A stretch of DNA of 64,000 nt, taken from the NCBI GenBank assembly GCA_050084985.1, contig JBITNC010000002.1, forward strand, positions 5,146,001 through 5,210,000, in the 5' to 3' direction. The position numbers and the translations under genes are program-made. The DNA is from Nageia nagi (taxonomy: Eukaryota > Pinophyta). Position 1 is the first letter of the stretch. Each line of letters starts with the position of its first letter. The notes beneath the pieces were generated by a model. It was not told where the DNA came from and did not search any database. It worked only from the letters and a program-made list of their open reading frames with translations. Below, piece after piece: positions 25,617 through 36,430 of the stretch.

Positions 25617-26103
25617 TGCGATGCAAGCAATAACCGTTATGAGATGCAATGTTTAAAATAAAAGTGGAAGAAAAGGGCATCCATATATGAGGATATCATT
25701 TGACACTTTAGTTTTTGTATTCTAAAGAAAAAAGCATTTGAACCTTCTATGGATCCTGAAGAAGTTGGATGATAATCTCAATCATAGCAATCAAGCGCTT
25801 TGGTCTTAAATGGACTTTGCTACTCAAAATCTAAGCATCCTTTATTCACCAAGCTCCTTTCTAAAGTTGGGTTGGTGAAGTATCCCTCAAGGGGGAGTAA
25901 AGGTTGAATTCTTTATTTACTATTGTATTATGTATGAAAGCATTATTGATGATTCATATTCAAAATCTAAACACATTTTATAATGTAACTACTTTATTTT
26001 TAAATAAAGGTGTATGATTTAGCTCTTTATTTTTTGAGTATACATTGCTCATACAACAAATCGCTATTTATAATGCATCATAAATTTAAACATAATTTTT
26101 GAA

Positions 26104-26575
26104 TTCTTGTATGGTTGACTATGAGTATTGGCTTGGCATCTCTGTGATGACTTATAGTGCACCATAAATCCAAGCACACCTTTGAATTCATGTTGAATTA
26201 TTTATATATGATTAACTATAAGTATTGGCTTGGCATCTCTATGATGATTTATAGTACACTACAAATCCAAGCACACCTTTGAATTTATGTTAAATTCTTA
26301 TTGTATGATTGACTATAAGTATTGGCTTGGCATATCTATGATGACTTATAGTGCACCACAAATCCAAGCACATCTTTGAATTTATATTCAATTCTTATTG
26401 TATGATTGATTATAAGTATCGACTTGGCATCTCTATGAGGACTTATAGTGCACCACAAATCCAAGCACACCTTTTGAATTCGTGTTGAATTTTTGTTGTA
26501 TGGTTGATTATAAGTATTGGATTGGCATCTTCATGATAACTTATAATGCAACTTAAATCCAAGCATATTATATCA
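26104..26575. repeat. About 109-bp tandem repeat, about 4.5 copies
   Basis: Each unit carries gactataagtattggcttgg, catctctatgatgacttata, gtgcaccacaaatccaagca and caccttttgaattc-like words. It lies between the RNase H tail and the polypurine tract. The outer element has only one related unit at about 28290-28240 (minus), and a single diverged unit recurs at 27178-27235, so the array expanded in this lineage. Confidence 0.88.
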
Positions 26576-26789
26576 AAGAGAAAGTTCTTGATGAAACAAC
26601 TGTAGCTCTGTTCATCTAACTTTATCTCTCTTGATTTATTCACTAGACCGCTTCAGAAACTATGTTGTGCACACTTTAAAAGTTTCTTATGGTTAGTGAA
26701 GTTGTCTTCAAGGGGGAGTGAAATTTGAATTCTTGTGTTGAATTAATGTTTGTGATGACTTCATCCCTAGAAAGATTTTTTGTTGTATA

Positions 26790-27130
26790 GTGTTGATCTT
26801 TATGTACACCTTCATGGTTAGTTTACTTTATGTGAGGAACTATTGTACAATTTTACTATCTTCGTGGTTAGTTCACTCTATGTGAGGAACTGTATTGAGT
26901 ATATTATGTACACCTTTATGGTCAATTTGCTCTACATGAGGAACTCATGGCATAAATTAGTTTTTTCTAGCATCATTATGTGAGGAATAAGTATGTGCAT
27001 TTTGGCATTATTTGATTATCCATATGTGAGAAACCATATGCATTATTTTAGTTATCACTATGTGAGAAATCAATATGTGCATTTTTGCACTATTTGATTA
27101 TCCATATGTGAGAAACTCATATGTGCTTAT
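26790..27130. repeat. Degenerate repeats of a tatgtgaggaac-containing unit
   Basis: About seven imperfect occurrences of tatgtgaggaac or tatgtgagaaac, in two subtypes (about 26810-26945 and 26980-27130). The outer element has matching words on the opposite strand at about 28340-28480, so this is an ancestral 3' subterminal feature of the family. Confidence 0.7.
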
Positions 27131-27590
27131 GCTCTATTTTTTGGATATTAATCAACACATGTTTTATATACATCAGGTGACTATAAGTGTTAGCTTAGTA
27201 TATTTGTGATAATTTATAGTGCACCATTGATTAGTTTATGGATGACATTATTTAGTTCATTTATACTATATTGATATGAATGTTTATATGATGCATCTAA
27301 TTGATCTTGTTTATGAGCTACTTATAGCTTGCAGGTTTCTTCTTAACAGTGTAGGTCACTTACTTTGAGTTGACAAACTCATGGAGACTCACATGACAAC
27401 TTGTTGTTGATTGACTACACTATACAGTGAAATTATTTTGTCAAATGGTAAAGTAGTAAATCTCAAACTAAGATCTCAAATGAACTTAAATATGTAAATG
27501 TTCTCATATCCACTTGTATCTCTATGGAGGAGAACTCTATTTTACTCTCTCTTTCTTCTTCTTCTTCTATGCTCTATACTAATATTACAT

Positions 27591-27600
27591 TAAGGGGGAG
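27591..27600 (+). other. Polypurine tract of the nested element
   Basis: TAAGGGGGAG immediately before the TG of the right LTR. Confidence 0.85.
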
Positions 27601-28052
27601 TGTTAGAATTTGGAATGTAATATTGAGAATTAATGTTTACCATTATGTAACCAATTAAACACTTAAAGCATCATTAGATACCTTTAAATATTTAATGAAT
27701 ATAATATTATGGAACCTTAACCTTACCTTTGGGAAAAAGGAATGTTAAGGTGGAGATTTTATCATATAAATAGAGGGCCTCCCCTCTTGTAAAATTCACT
27801 CAAATTTTAAGAGCAAAGTTATGCTCATAGTATGGTTGTAGGAGAAGTAGGAATGTAGATTATAAGAGAATGTATCTAAGAGTAATGAGATATTAGTTAG
27901 TGGACATACTCCTAAGGAGGGAAGAACCACTTTATATTGTGTCTCTTATGTGAGATTAGAAATTATTGTTATGCTTATGTTTAGTTGGAGTTGAGTGTAT
28001 TCCAAGTGATCTTGGTGATTAGGAATCAATTAGCAAAGGGTTGATTCCTTCA
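27601..28052 (+). repeat. 3' LTR of the nested element
   Basis: 452 bp from TGTTAGAATTTGG to CCTTCA, intact terminal TG and CA. It contains catataaatagagg near 27763 as a TATA-like site. Followed by the duplication taaag. Confidence 0.9.
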
Positions 28053-28578
28053 TAAAGTAGTCATCTAACTGGAAGTCATGATGAGTCTCCATGAGCCTGC
28101 ACATTTGAAATAAGTAATTTGTAATCTCAAATAAACCTGCAAGTTATAAGCAACTCAAACAATAAGATCAATTAGATGCAACACATTCATATCAACAAGG
28201 ATATATGAATCAAATAATACCATCATAAATTGATCTATAGTGCTTTATAAGTCATCATGAAGATGTCAGGCCAATACTCATTATCACCTATTGTATACAA
28301 AATATGTGTTTATCATCATTACAAAATAGAGCATAACAAAATGCATATACGAATTCCTCACATATGGATAACTAAATAGTACCAAAATACACATACGAGT
28401 TCCTTATACATGGATAACTAAACAAAGCTACGATGGCCAATCATTTGTTCGAAAAATTATACAAGTTCCTCAGGTGGAGCAAACTTACCATGAAGGTGTA
28501 CAACAAAATCAATACTATACAACATAAAATCCTTTTAAAGTGAAGTTGTCATCACAAACATGAATTCAACATAAGAAT

Positions 28579-29508
28579 TCATACTTCACTCTCCCTTGAA
28601 GGTAACTTCACCAACCTGATAACATCCCTAAGCTTACTAAATTGAGCTTTAGGAAGGAGCTTGATGAACAAATCAATAGATTTTAAGGTTGATGGATAAT
28701 ACTCCAAGTGTATAATACCATCAAGAACCTTTTTCTTAATGAAATGGGCTTGGATTTTTACATATTTTATTCTTTGATGAAACATAAAATTCTTAGCCAA
28801 AGAGATAAACAACTGATTATTTGAATAAATTAGAGATGGAAAAACCTACTCATACCCAATTTCTTTTATAAGATGCTTAAACCAAATAGCTTCTTGAGCT
28901 ACAACAAACATGGCTCAATATTCAACTTCTATGGTGGAAAGAGAAATAGTAGGCTACTTCTTAGAAGTCTAAGAGATAGCACTTGAACCAATGCTAAAAA
29001 CATGTGTAGAGGTTGATTTTCTATCATCTCTATCTCCCCCATAGTCAGAATCTAAAAACCTTGAGAGAATAAATGAGAGAAACTTGGAATACTTGAGAGT
29101 AAGATCCTTCATCCCTACAACATATCTTAAGATTTGCTTAACAACATTGAGATGATCAACATATAGTTTCTACATGAATCATGCCATTAGATTCACTGCA
29201 AAGGCAATATCTGATCTAGAAATAGTCAAATAAAGAAAACTACCAATTAATTACCTATAAATTGTAGCATCTGCCAATTGAGAGTTAAATCTAAGGGACA
29301 TAATGATTCCATAAGAGATTAAGATCGTAGCATGTCTATATTTTTCCATTTCAAACTTCTGCAAGATGTCTGATATATACTTAAATTTACTAAGATAAAT
29401 ATAATTTTTGTATTGTTACACTTGCATTCCAAGGTAGTAGTGCAAGAGATCAAGATCAATCATTTCAAATGCTGCTTTAAGTTTGGATATGCACTCTTGA
29501 GTGATTTC
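28579..29508 (-). pseudogene. Outer copia: end of RT and RNase H
   Basis: The minus strand resumes the polyprotein after the solo LTR: ECISKLKAAFEM, DLLHYYLGMQV, KYISDILQKFEM, then DIAFAVNLMA, LRYVVGMKDL, DSDYGGDRDDRKSTS, TISLSTIEVEY, IKYVKIQAHFIKKK and the C-terminus KLRDVIRLVKLPSRESEV (stop at 28579). The D-x-D-Y-G-G-D region and the T-I-E-V-E-Y block are the copia RNase H hallmarks. Several in-frame stops break it. Confidence 0.8.
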
Positions 29509-30005
29509 TATTGGAATATATAATGCATTATTGTAAAGGTTTGTATTAATCATCTTTGTAAATTCACTAATATTTAAAGGTATCATTAGATACCTTAAGT
29601 ATTTAAGTGAATATAATAATGTAACTTATCCTACACTCCATGTCATGAGCATGCCTTTTGGGTAAAAGGGAGTGCATGTCATGCCTTTGTACATTGGTTA
29701 AAAGGGTGATCTAAAGAGAGATTTTGGCCTATAAATAGAAGGCTCCCTCTTTGTTATCATACACCAATTTATAGAGTAAAGTTATGCTATAGTATAGTGT
29801 TTAGGAGAAAATTTAAGAGGATTGTAAGAGTTCATATTTGTTAAGAAGTGAGATCTAGTTAGTGGATGTACTCCTAGTTGGAGGAACCACTTACATCTTG
29901 AGTTATCTTTGTGAGATTACTTTGTGAGTTATTTAGATATTATTTGTGAGCTTTCATGTGATCTCAAGAGTTTAGAGTTATTTAGTTTATAGTTCAACTC
30001 TCTCA
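29509..30005 (+). repeat. Solo LTR interrupting the outer copia RT
   Basis: 497 bp, opposite orientation to its host, flanked by atttc (29504-29508 and 30006-30010). It starts TATTGGAATATATAATGC (TG to TA) and ends CTCTCA. It belongs to the same LTR family as the host, so a relative inserted into it and was later reduced to a solo LTR. It contains ctataaatagaag near 29730. Confidence 0.9.
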
Positions 30006-30620
30006 ATTTCATCATTGATCCTAGTTATTAGAAGATCATCTATATAAAGAAGAATCAATATCATGTCTTTTTTTTATTGAACACATATAGATCATATTCA
30101 GATAAGCACTTGGAGAATCCAATGTTTGCAAAGTATCATAAAATCTTTTTGTACTATGCTTTAGATGTTTGCTTAAGTACATATAAAGACTTATTTAGCT
30201 TGCACACAAATGACTCTTTTCCTTCCACAATAAACCCTTCTAGTTGATTTATGTAAATTTTTACATCTAAGTCACCATTGAGAAATGTACTCTTGATGTT
30301 AAATTGAAAAACTTTCCATCCTTAAGCTACTGAAAGAGTAAGGATTATTCTAACAGTAAGCATATTTTTCATGAAAGTAAAGGTTTTGTCATAATCCATT
30401 TCATATTTTTGAGCAAAACCTTTAGCTACTAACCTTGCCTTGTATTTCTCAATATCTTCAACTGAATTGAACTTGAATTTATAGATCCACTTATTACCAA
30501 TCATATTCTTCTCATTAGGATAAGGGACCAAGTCCCAAGTTTTATTTTCTATAAGCACCTCATACTCCACTTTCATGGTTTCCATTCAGCATTCATGCTT
30601 TAAAGCTTCTTTAAATGATG
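30006..30620 (-). pseudogene. Outer copia: reverse transcriptase N-terminal half
   Basis: The minus-strand frame 30585-30322 reads EYEVLIENKTWDLVPYP, GNKWIYKFKFNS, KARLVAKGFAQKYEMDYDKTF, which is the start of the copia RT domain. After a break come KVFQFNIKSTFLNGDL, GFIVEGKESFVCKL and the catalytic-type YIDD near 30047-30036. The canonical A-F-L-N-G is changed to T-F-L-N-G, and stops are frequent. Confidence 0.8.
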
Positions 30621-30699
30621 AGGGCTCATTATTGTTATTAATTTTGGTAAATAAGGATTTGTTCAAGGTCATTCTCCTAGTTATCCTTTATGTTGGAGA

Positions 30700-31495
30700 A
30701 TTTTTCTACTAGAGTGACTTATCTACATCAATATCTTAGTTAAGTACAACTGATGAGTCATCTAGATCATTAACATCTTTATTAGAAGTAGATTCTTCAA
30801 GAAGTTCATTGAACTTTACATCCCTTGATACAAACATTGCTCTATAGGATGGAGAGTAGAGCTTGTAACCTTTATGCTGACTATCATAACCCATAAAGAT
30901 GCATTTTTTAGCACTTTTTTCAGCATTTTTTTTCTTTTTTTAGAAACAATGTAGGAGAATGCTTCATAACCAAACACCCTAAGGTGAGAAATGTTAGGTT
31001 TTATTCTTAACCATGCTTCAAAAGGAGTTTTACCCTAAACGAATTTTGTGGAACACTTATTCAAGGTGTAGATTGTAGTGCTCATAGTTTCATCCCATAA
31101 AAAATTAAGAAGATTTCCCAACATGCATGTATCCATGTCCATAATTATCTTATTTTTTCTTTCAATAATATTATTTTGCTGAGGAGTGTAAGGAATTGTA
31201 AACTGGCTCTTGATTCCATACTTAGCACATAAAACATTGAACTCATTACTATTATATTCTTTCCAATTATCTAATCTTAACATCTTGATTTTAAGGTTAG
31301 TTTGATTTTCAACTAAGGCCTTAAATTTTTTTTGAAACTCTCAAAGGTTTGATTCTTATGCTCAAGTAGATAGCCAAAAGTCATCCTACTAAAGTTATTG
31401 ATGAAGGTCAAGACATAAGATGCTCTTCTAAGCGACTTAGTCTAAAATGGATCCATCAAATCTGAATGCATAAGCTGAAGAGGTTGAAATGTCCT
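30700..31495 (-). pseudogene. Outer copia: integrase core
   Basis: The frame 31283-31035 includes LRLDNWKEYNSNEF (canonical R-x-D-N-G-x-E-Y, so the second catalytic Asp is kept but the Gly is Trp) and PYTPQQNNIIERKN, with the catalytic Glu in E-R-K-N. An upstream part (31495-31290) with the first Asp region is frameshifted. Downstream comes the C-terminal linker with a HLRVFGYEAF-like reading. Confidence 0.7.
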
Positions 31496-31497
31496 TA

Positions 31498-32045
31498 TTA
31501 ACTTATTTTTTCAAACCTTTTTCTATTCATCTTGCCTAGGATGCATTTCTCACATAGACTAATTGAAGGTAAACCTTCCACTAGTTTTTGATCTTTTATG
31601 ACTTGAATACTTTTGTGATTAATGTGCCCTAAATGTTGGTGCCAAAGATTACCTCTGGAACATATATTTGTAGCAAGATACATCTTTATTGAAACTTGAT
31701 CCATTATGTAAATATCATCTTTCATCGATCCTTTAACCAATATGGCAAGTCCCTTCTTAATATACTGGGAGTGTGAGTTGAACTCAAATGAGTATCCTTT
31801 TCTTGCAACTTGAATCACAGATAGGAGGTTCATCCTAAGCTTAGAAACATAAAACACATTTTCAAGAGCCTTACCATGAATTAACACACTTTCAATTCCT
31901 TGGACTTCAAGGATTGAATTATCACTTATCACAATTGCATCTTTTCTATAATTATAAAAAAAATTTAAACTTATGTTTTTCAAAGCATAGGTGATTAGCG
32001 CAACCAAAGTCAATAATCCAATTAGTCAAAAAAGAGCGAGTCATG
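31498..32045 (-). pseudogene. Outer copia: protease remnant and GAG-pre-integrase domain
   Basis: Upstream of the open frame the minus strand reads NWIIDFGCANHL, the copia protease site D-S-G-x-x-x-H with Ser changed to Phe. The following 171-codon frame (32013-31498) carries VISDNSILEVQGIESV, ENVFYVSKLRMNLLSV, then LWHQHLGHINHKSI and LCEKCILGKMNRKRF. The H-x-x-x-H and C-x-x-C spacing is that of the integrase zinc-binding region. Confidence 0.8.
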
Positions 32046-32259
32046 GAGTAAGGCCTAGTAATAAGTCTAACTTTTATATTTTTCTTCCCTTTGAAGTTCT
32101 TTACATTTCCATTGCCTTTATTTTTTACTTCTTTTTTCTTTTTATAGTAATCAAATTCTTTGTGACCATGGATGTCATAAAAATTATAATTTCCATCAAA
32201 CTTTACCTTGGATTTGGTTTACTTTCCTTGCCTTTTCCATCTCTTTGCTTAAAGTAGCT

Positions 32260-32961
32260 ATTGTTGACTCTTTTCTCAAACATTTTGGAAGAAGAAGGAT
32301 AAGATCTCTTTTGATAATTCAAATTATTCTTAAAAGGAGTTATGGTTGCTCAAAAAGCAACGTTATTGTACTTCTGAGAAGAGATCAACATCTTTTTGTT
32401 GAGAGTTTTTTCATGCTTTAAAAGGAGCTTAGAAAGGTTTTTAAGGGAGAAGCTTTCTTCTTCATCATCAACCCTAGTCTCAATTATAAATACAAAGTTA
32501 CTAAACTTTGAAGAAAGGTTTTGAAGAATCATGAAGACCATGGACTCATCGTTGATCCAATTGCATCCATAAGCAACAAGTTGGGTCCTAATGTTTAAGT
32601 AGATGGTAACATTTTCATCTTCCCTTTGAAGAGATTGAAGCAACTTTTGGAGGATAGTGAACCTTCTTAAAAATTTAGATCTAAGGTAAATTTTCTTGAG
32701 CTTATCCTAAGCTTCCTTTGCTAAGGTTGATGATGAAATCATAAAGAGCACTTCATATGACACTGCATGGAAAATCATGGAGGTTGCTAATTCATTCTTC
32801 ATTTTGTATACCTTAAGCGCCTTTTCATTTGTAGGAGTAACAAGGTTCTCATTAACTATTTACCAAAGTTTTCTTACCTACAATTCAGCTCTCATATGAG
32901 GTTCCCAAATACCAAAGTTAGAACCGTAAAGAATGTGCTTAGGTAAGAAGTTATCTTTCAT
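32260..32961 (-). pseudogene. Outer copia: gag remnant
   Basis: Gag opens at ATG 32961 (MKDNFLPKHILYGSNFGIW), with in-frame stops soon after. The frame 32643-32350 holds LQSLQREDENVTIYL, GCNWINDESMVFMILQNL, the middle of the copia gag (UBN2-like) domain. The zinc knuckle region near 32200-32140 reads NFYDIHGHKEFDYYKKKK, where Cys positions are Tyr or Phe and only the G-H is kept, so nucleic-acid binding is lost. Confidence 0.72.
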
Positions 32962-33299
32962 TTGTTGCACAAGAATGTGAAAGTGTTAACCTTTGTAAGA
33001 ATGTGGTATAAAAATACATTTTAATAATTCATTCATTTTTTAGCTCAATCATACATAAAAGTACATGCTTAATTTTAAACAAAGTTCACATGTGAAAATG
33101 TTTATAATAGAAATTAAAAAATAACCCATGTACCCAACACTTTTTTCATCGCCAAGAACTATAAATATAAAGTGATATTGTTGAGGTTTATTTTCTTATC
33201 TAAAATTAGGCCTTCACCTAGATGCCTACAAGGTGGAGCCCAAGTACTACCAATCCTCAACCAATTCGCCTTGAGCAATAATATACTCTCACAAGGAAG

Positions 33300-33780
33300 A
33301 GTACCTACTATTTTTAAACGTTGTGATGTATGTTGGATTGGTCAAATTATTAATCTTGATTATGTTTCAAGTTACCCTCCTAGGTTATTAAGATAATCAT
33401 TGAATGTACGTGCAGACATGTGGTATCACTACACACATGCCTACCTATCTATTGGAGTTATATCTAGAACAATAGAGCACTTAAGAGAGATTAAGAAGTA
33501 CAAACTTTTCACCATTTGGATCATTAAACTGAAGGCTCCATTCTACCTTGTTCTCACCTCGTGACTCCCTAAACAAGTCATGTTGTGAAATGTACATGCA
33601 AATGTGTTCATTTTAGGGGGTTGCTCATTCAATGTTTACGATTTTTGCATAAATAAATAAAGCAAAGATGCAAAACATGAAGTAAAATGTGTAAAATGAA
33701 ACATCATCCATAGAAAAAAATTTGAGACCTAAGAGTCCAATGGATTTTGTTTACTAACCCCTAAAGGAAATCTTAACATA
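33300..33780 (-). repeat. Leader block of the outer element, conserved with 21840-22380
   Basis: Read on the minus strand it matches the nested element's leader over about 480 bp with many substitutions. It lies 0.3 kb upstream of gag, about 2.1 kb after the PBS. No long open frame. Confidence 0.75.
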
Positions 33781-34619
33781 ATCCCTTATTTTGCACAAGT
33801 CCATTCATTTGTATAAGGAATAATCATGCATTATTTTCATAGTTTGCACAAAAGATTCTATACCTCATCACTTCATTTCCATAAACATTTCTAAATAAAA
33901 AATATGCATAATTTCCATAAAGGATTTTAAGTAATAAACATACATCACATGCATAAAGGATTTTATCAAAGTAAACACTTAGAATCTAAGTGATAGATAT
34001 GCATTTTTATATATAGGATCTAATTTTTTTTTAAAGAATTATAATATTTTCTCCCTTTTTCACTTAAAATTGATCTTAGAGCAACATGATCCTTAAAAAT
34101 AGTATGCTAGATTTCCAAAAAAAGTACCTAAGTATTTTCCTTAAAAAAAATTAGCTAAAGGCATTTGGAAAAAATACTCCATTTTTGTTAGAAATGCCTA
34201 TCTAAGTTGAAAAAAAATTTACTCAAAAATTTGTTTTTCAATATTATGTCTAAAAATTGGCAAGTGTTACTTAAAAAAAAATGCCTCATGCTTTTTTTTA
34301 AATATTTCTTTAAAAGATATGAAGAAACTACTAATTTGGTCACTTCATAGTAAATTTCTCCATATAGACAAGTTAAGAAATCATCATTTACTTATCTATG
34401 CTTCCTGCAATAGATTAAATGTAAAAAAGGTGACCCATACTACACTCAAAAAACTTATTTAATGCTTATTGAGTGAGAATTTAATGCTTGCAAGAAAATG
34501 ATCATTTAGAAAAAAATGCATGCAATCAGCTTAGCAAAAAAAGTTTCAAAAAAAAAAGGATAAGGATTATGTTCAAGACTCCTTGGTTACAAGCCTTTAC
34601 TCTAAAAAAAAGACTCCAA

Positions 34620-35230
34620 TTATGAGGGGTGCGAATGGGAGTGGTGGTGAATGCCTTGAATGGACTCAAGAAGGCCAGAGGCTATGGTTGGTTAGGCTAG
34701 CCACCCACAAGTAGCATGAGAGTGGAGGCAAGGATCGACAGATGAGCTCCACTCATCAACATATAGATGGAGGGATTAGGTGAGGGGAGCTGTTGAAGGG
34801 TGAGTTTGCATAGGTTTCTACGTAGTTTTAAGAAATAGGGGGTTGGAAGGGGAATACCAAATGAAGGAATAATTATTTAATGGGCCACGAGAGCCATTTT
34901 GATGGACTGCAAGGAGAGAGAACCGATTAGTGTTGTTGATACCATGAGGAGAAAGGGGCTGTGTAGAAAGGAAGCAAGCAACCAAATCAATTCACCTTTC
35001 CTATCATACTCAAGATAGGAAACAAATCTATTTTGTGAGACTACAAGGGCTTTTTGATAGTTGAGAGGGAAAAAAATACGGAGACTAGTGTCTCAGCTGG
35101 CATCCCACATGGTAGATAGAGGAAGGAGGAGCAAACAAAGGAGGGGGGAGCAACTGCATGTTGCTGGGGAAGTAAGCTGGCAGAGCAAATAGAGAGCAAT
35201 CATGCTAGGGTTGTCTACCAATGTTCGGCC
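34620..35230. other. GC-rich cassette in the outer element's leader
   Basis: A non-repetitive, GC-richer segment bounded on both sides by A/T homopolymer-rich leader. Its PBS-proximal edge is about 680 bp from the PBS. No long open frame exists on either strand, and no similarity by eye to the minisatellite cassettes at the same relative place in the other two elements. It could be captured host DNA. Confidence 0.5.
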
Positions 35231-35909
35231 TCCCAATTTTTTTTTAAAATTGAATGTATTCATTGTAAAAAAATTATAAATAAACTAAAGTCCCCTTACA
35301 AATACACTTAAACTAAAATTTTGAAAAAAAAAATATTTAAAAAAATTTTGTATATATATTGCAAAACTTTGCAAATAAACTAAAGTCTTGTTCCTCTTTT
35401 TTTAAAAAAAAATTACAAATACATCTTTATAAAAACTTATGAAATATTACAATTTGTACACTAATTGTTTTTTTTTGGAAAAAAATAACAATATGGTAAA
35501 AAAGCTTTAAAAATGCATAAAAAAAAGGTTAGTATTCAAAAAAAATTGCATCATATTTCTTAATTTTTGAGCATATTTTGTAATATTAGAAAGTAATATT
35601 ACCTTTATAATATTACACAAATTTTATATAATAACCATTTCTCTTAAAAAAATTTGTAGCAATTAAAAAAAATGCAAGGAACATAGGAGGTTAGCATAAA
35701 CTAATTTTTTTTTGCAATTTTGTTAGCCATATTATGCTTAGAAGAACTAACACATAGAAAATAATATGTTAGTAGCATGATGCAATAAAAAAATAACCAA
35801 GAGGGAAGGAATTTATACCTTCTCTTAGTTTTACCTCAACAATGAAGGAATGAGGTGTAGAATGAGAAATGAAGATCACGAAGTTGTAGAAGAAGAGTTT
35901 CAACACTAA

Positions 35910-35921
35910 GCTCTGATATCA
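35910..35921 (-). other. Primer-binding site of the outer copia element
   Basis: The minus strand reads TGATATCAGAGC, one mismatch to TGGTATCAGAGC, three bases after the LTR end. Confidence 0.85.
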
Positions 35922-35924
35922 AAA

Positions 35925-36425
35925 TGTAGGAACTAATACATACACTTAATTCCTAAATTCCCAAGATTATATGGAAGCTCTCTCATCCAACAATATTCTA
36001 AAGCATAAACAATCTCAGAAAGTGACTTAAGATATAAAGTGATTCCTCCAACTAGGAGTACATCCACTAACAAGATCTTACTTCATTCAAAAAGATAACT
36101 CTCTTACAATCATCCTAACTTCATCTCCTAATCACTATCCTAGAGCATTACTTTACTTCACAAATTGGTGAGTAATCACAAAGAGGGGGCCTTTTATTTA
36201 TAGGCTAAAATCCCCATTTGAATCACTCTTTTAACCATTGTACAAAGGCATGACATGCTAATCCCTTTTACCTAAGGGACATGCTCATGTGATGGAGTGT
36301 AGGACAAGTTACATTATTATATTCACTTAAATACTTAAGATATCTAGTGATGCCATTAAGTATGAATGAATTTACAAAAAGGAACATTACAAAACCTTTA
36401 CAATAATGTATTATACATTCCAACA
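35925..36425 (-). repeat. 5' LTR of the outer copia element
   Basis: 501 bp, beginning TGTTGGAATGTATAATAC and ending CCTACA on the minus strand, with intact terminal TG and CA. It contains a ctataaataaaagg-like TATA region near 36203. Followed on the right by agcat (36426-36430). Confidence 0.9.
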
Positions 36426-36430
36426 AGCAT

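Larger units (their letters stand above)
19291..28052 (+). mobile_element. Nested LTR retrotransposon lacking recognisable pol (LARD-like)
   Basis: LTRs 19291-19751 and 27601-28052 are in direct orientation, flanked by the duplication taaag (19286-19290 and 28053-28057). A PBS (19754-19765) and polypurine tract (27591-27600) are present. The 7.8-kb interior has a long leader, tandem repeats and short open frames, but no gag knuckle, protease, integrase or RT. A short stretch near 25850-25905 (VGLVKYPS) resembles the C-terminal tail of copia RNase H in the outer element (IRLVKLPSRESEV). The 3' region (26700-27600) is also homologous to the outer element. It is therefore a non-autonomous derivative, or strongly decayed relative, of the same lineage, inserted into the outer element's 3' region. 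Confidence 0.85.
18580..36425 (-). mobile_element. Outer Ty1/copia retrotransposon with three nested insertions
   Basis: Two 501-bp LTRs (18580-19080 and 35925-36425) in the same minus orientation are flanked by the exact duplication agcat (18575-18579 and 36426-36430). A PBS adjoins the right (5') LTR and a polypurine tract (TAAGGGAGAG, minus strand, 19090-19081) adjoins the left (3') LTR. Degenerate gag-protease-integrase-RT-RNase H lies at 32961-28579. The order with integrase before RT is Ty1/copia. The span is 17.8 kb. Removing the insertions at 19291-28052 and 29509-30005 leaves about 8.6 kb, large for copia because of a roughly 3-kb leader before gag. Confidence 0.9.

Noticed and set aside
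26104-26575. Possible CRISPR-like array
   Set aside because: The units are continuous degenerate tandem repeats with no unique spacers, inside a plant LTR element.
19081-35924. Reading the region as two independent copia elements side by side
   Set aside because: The agcat duplication, equal 501-bp LTRs, and the PBS at one end with the polypurine tract at the other show one element interrupted by later insertions.
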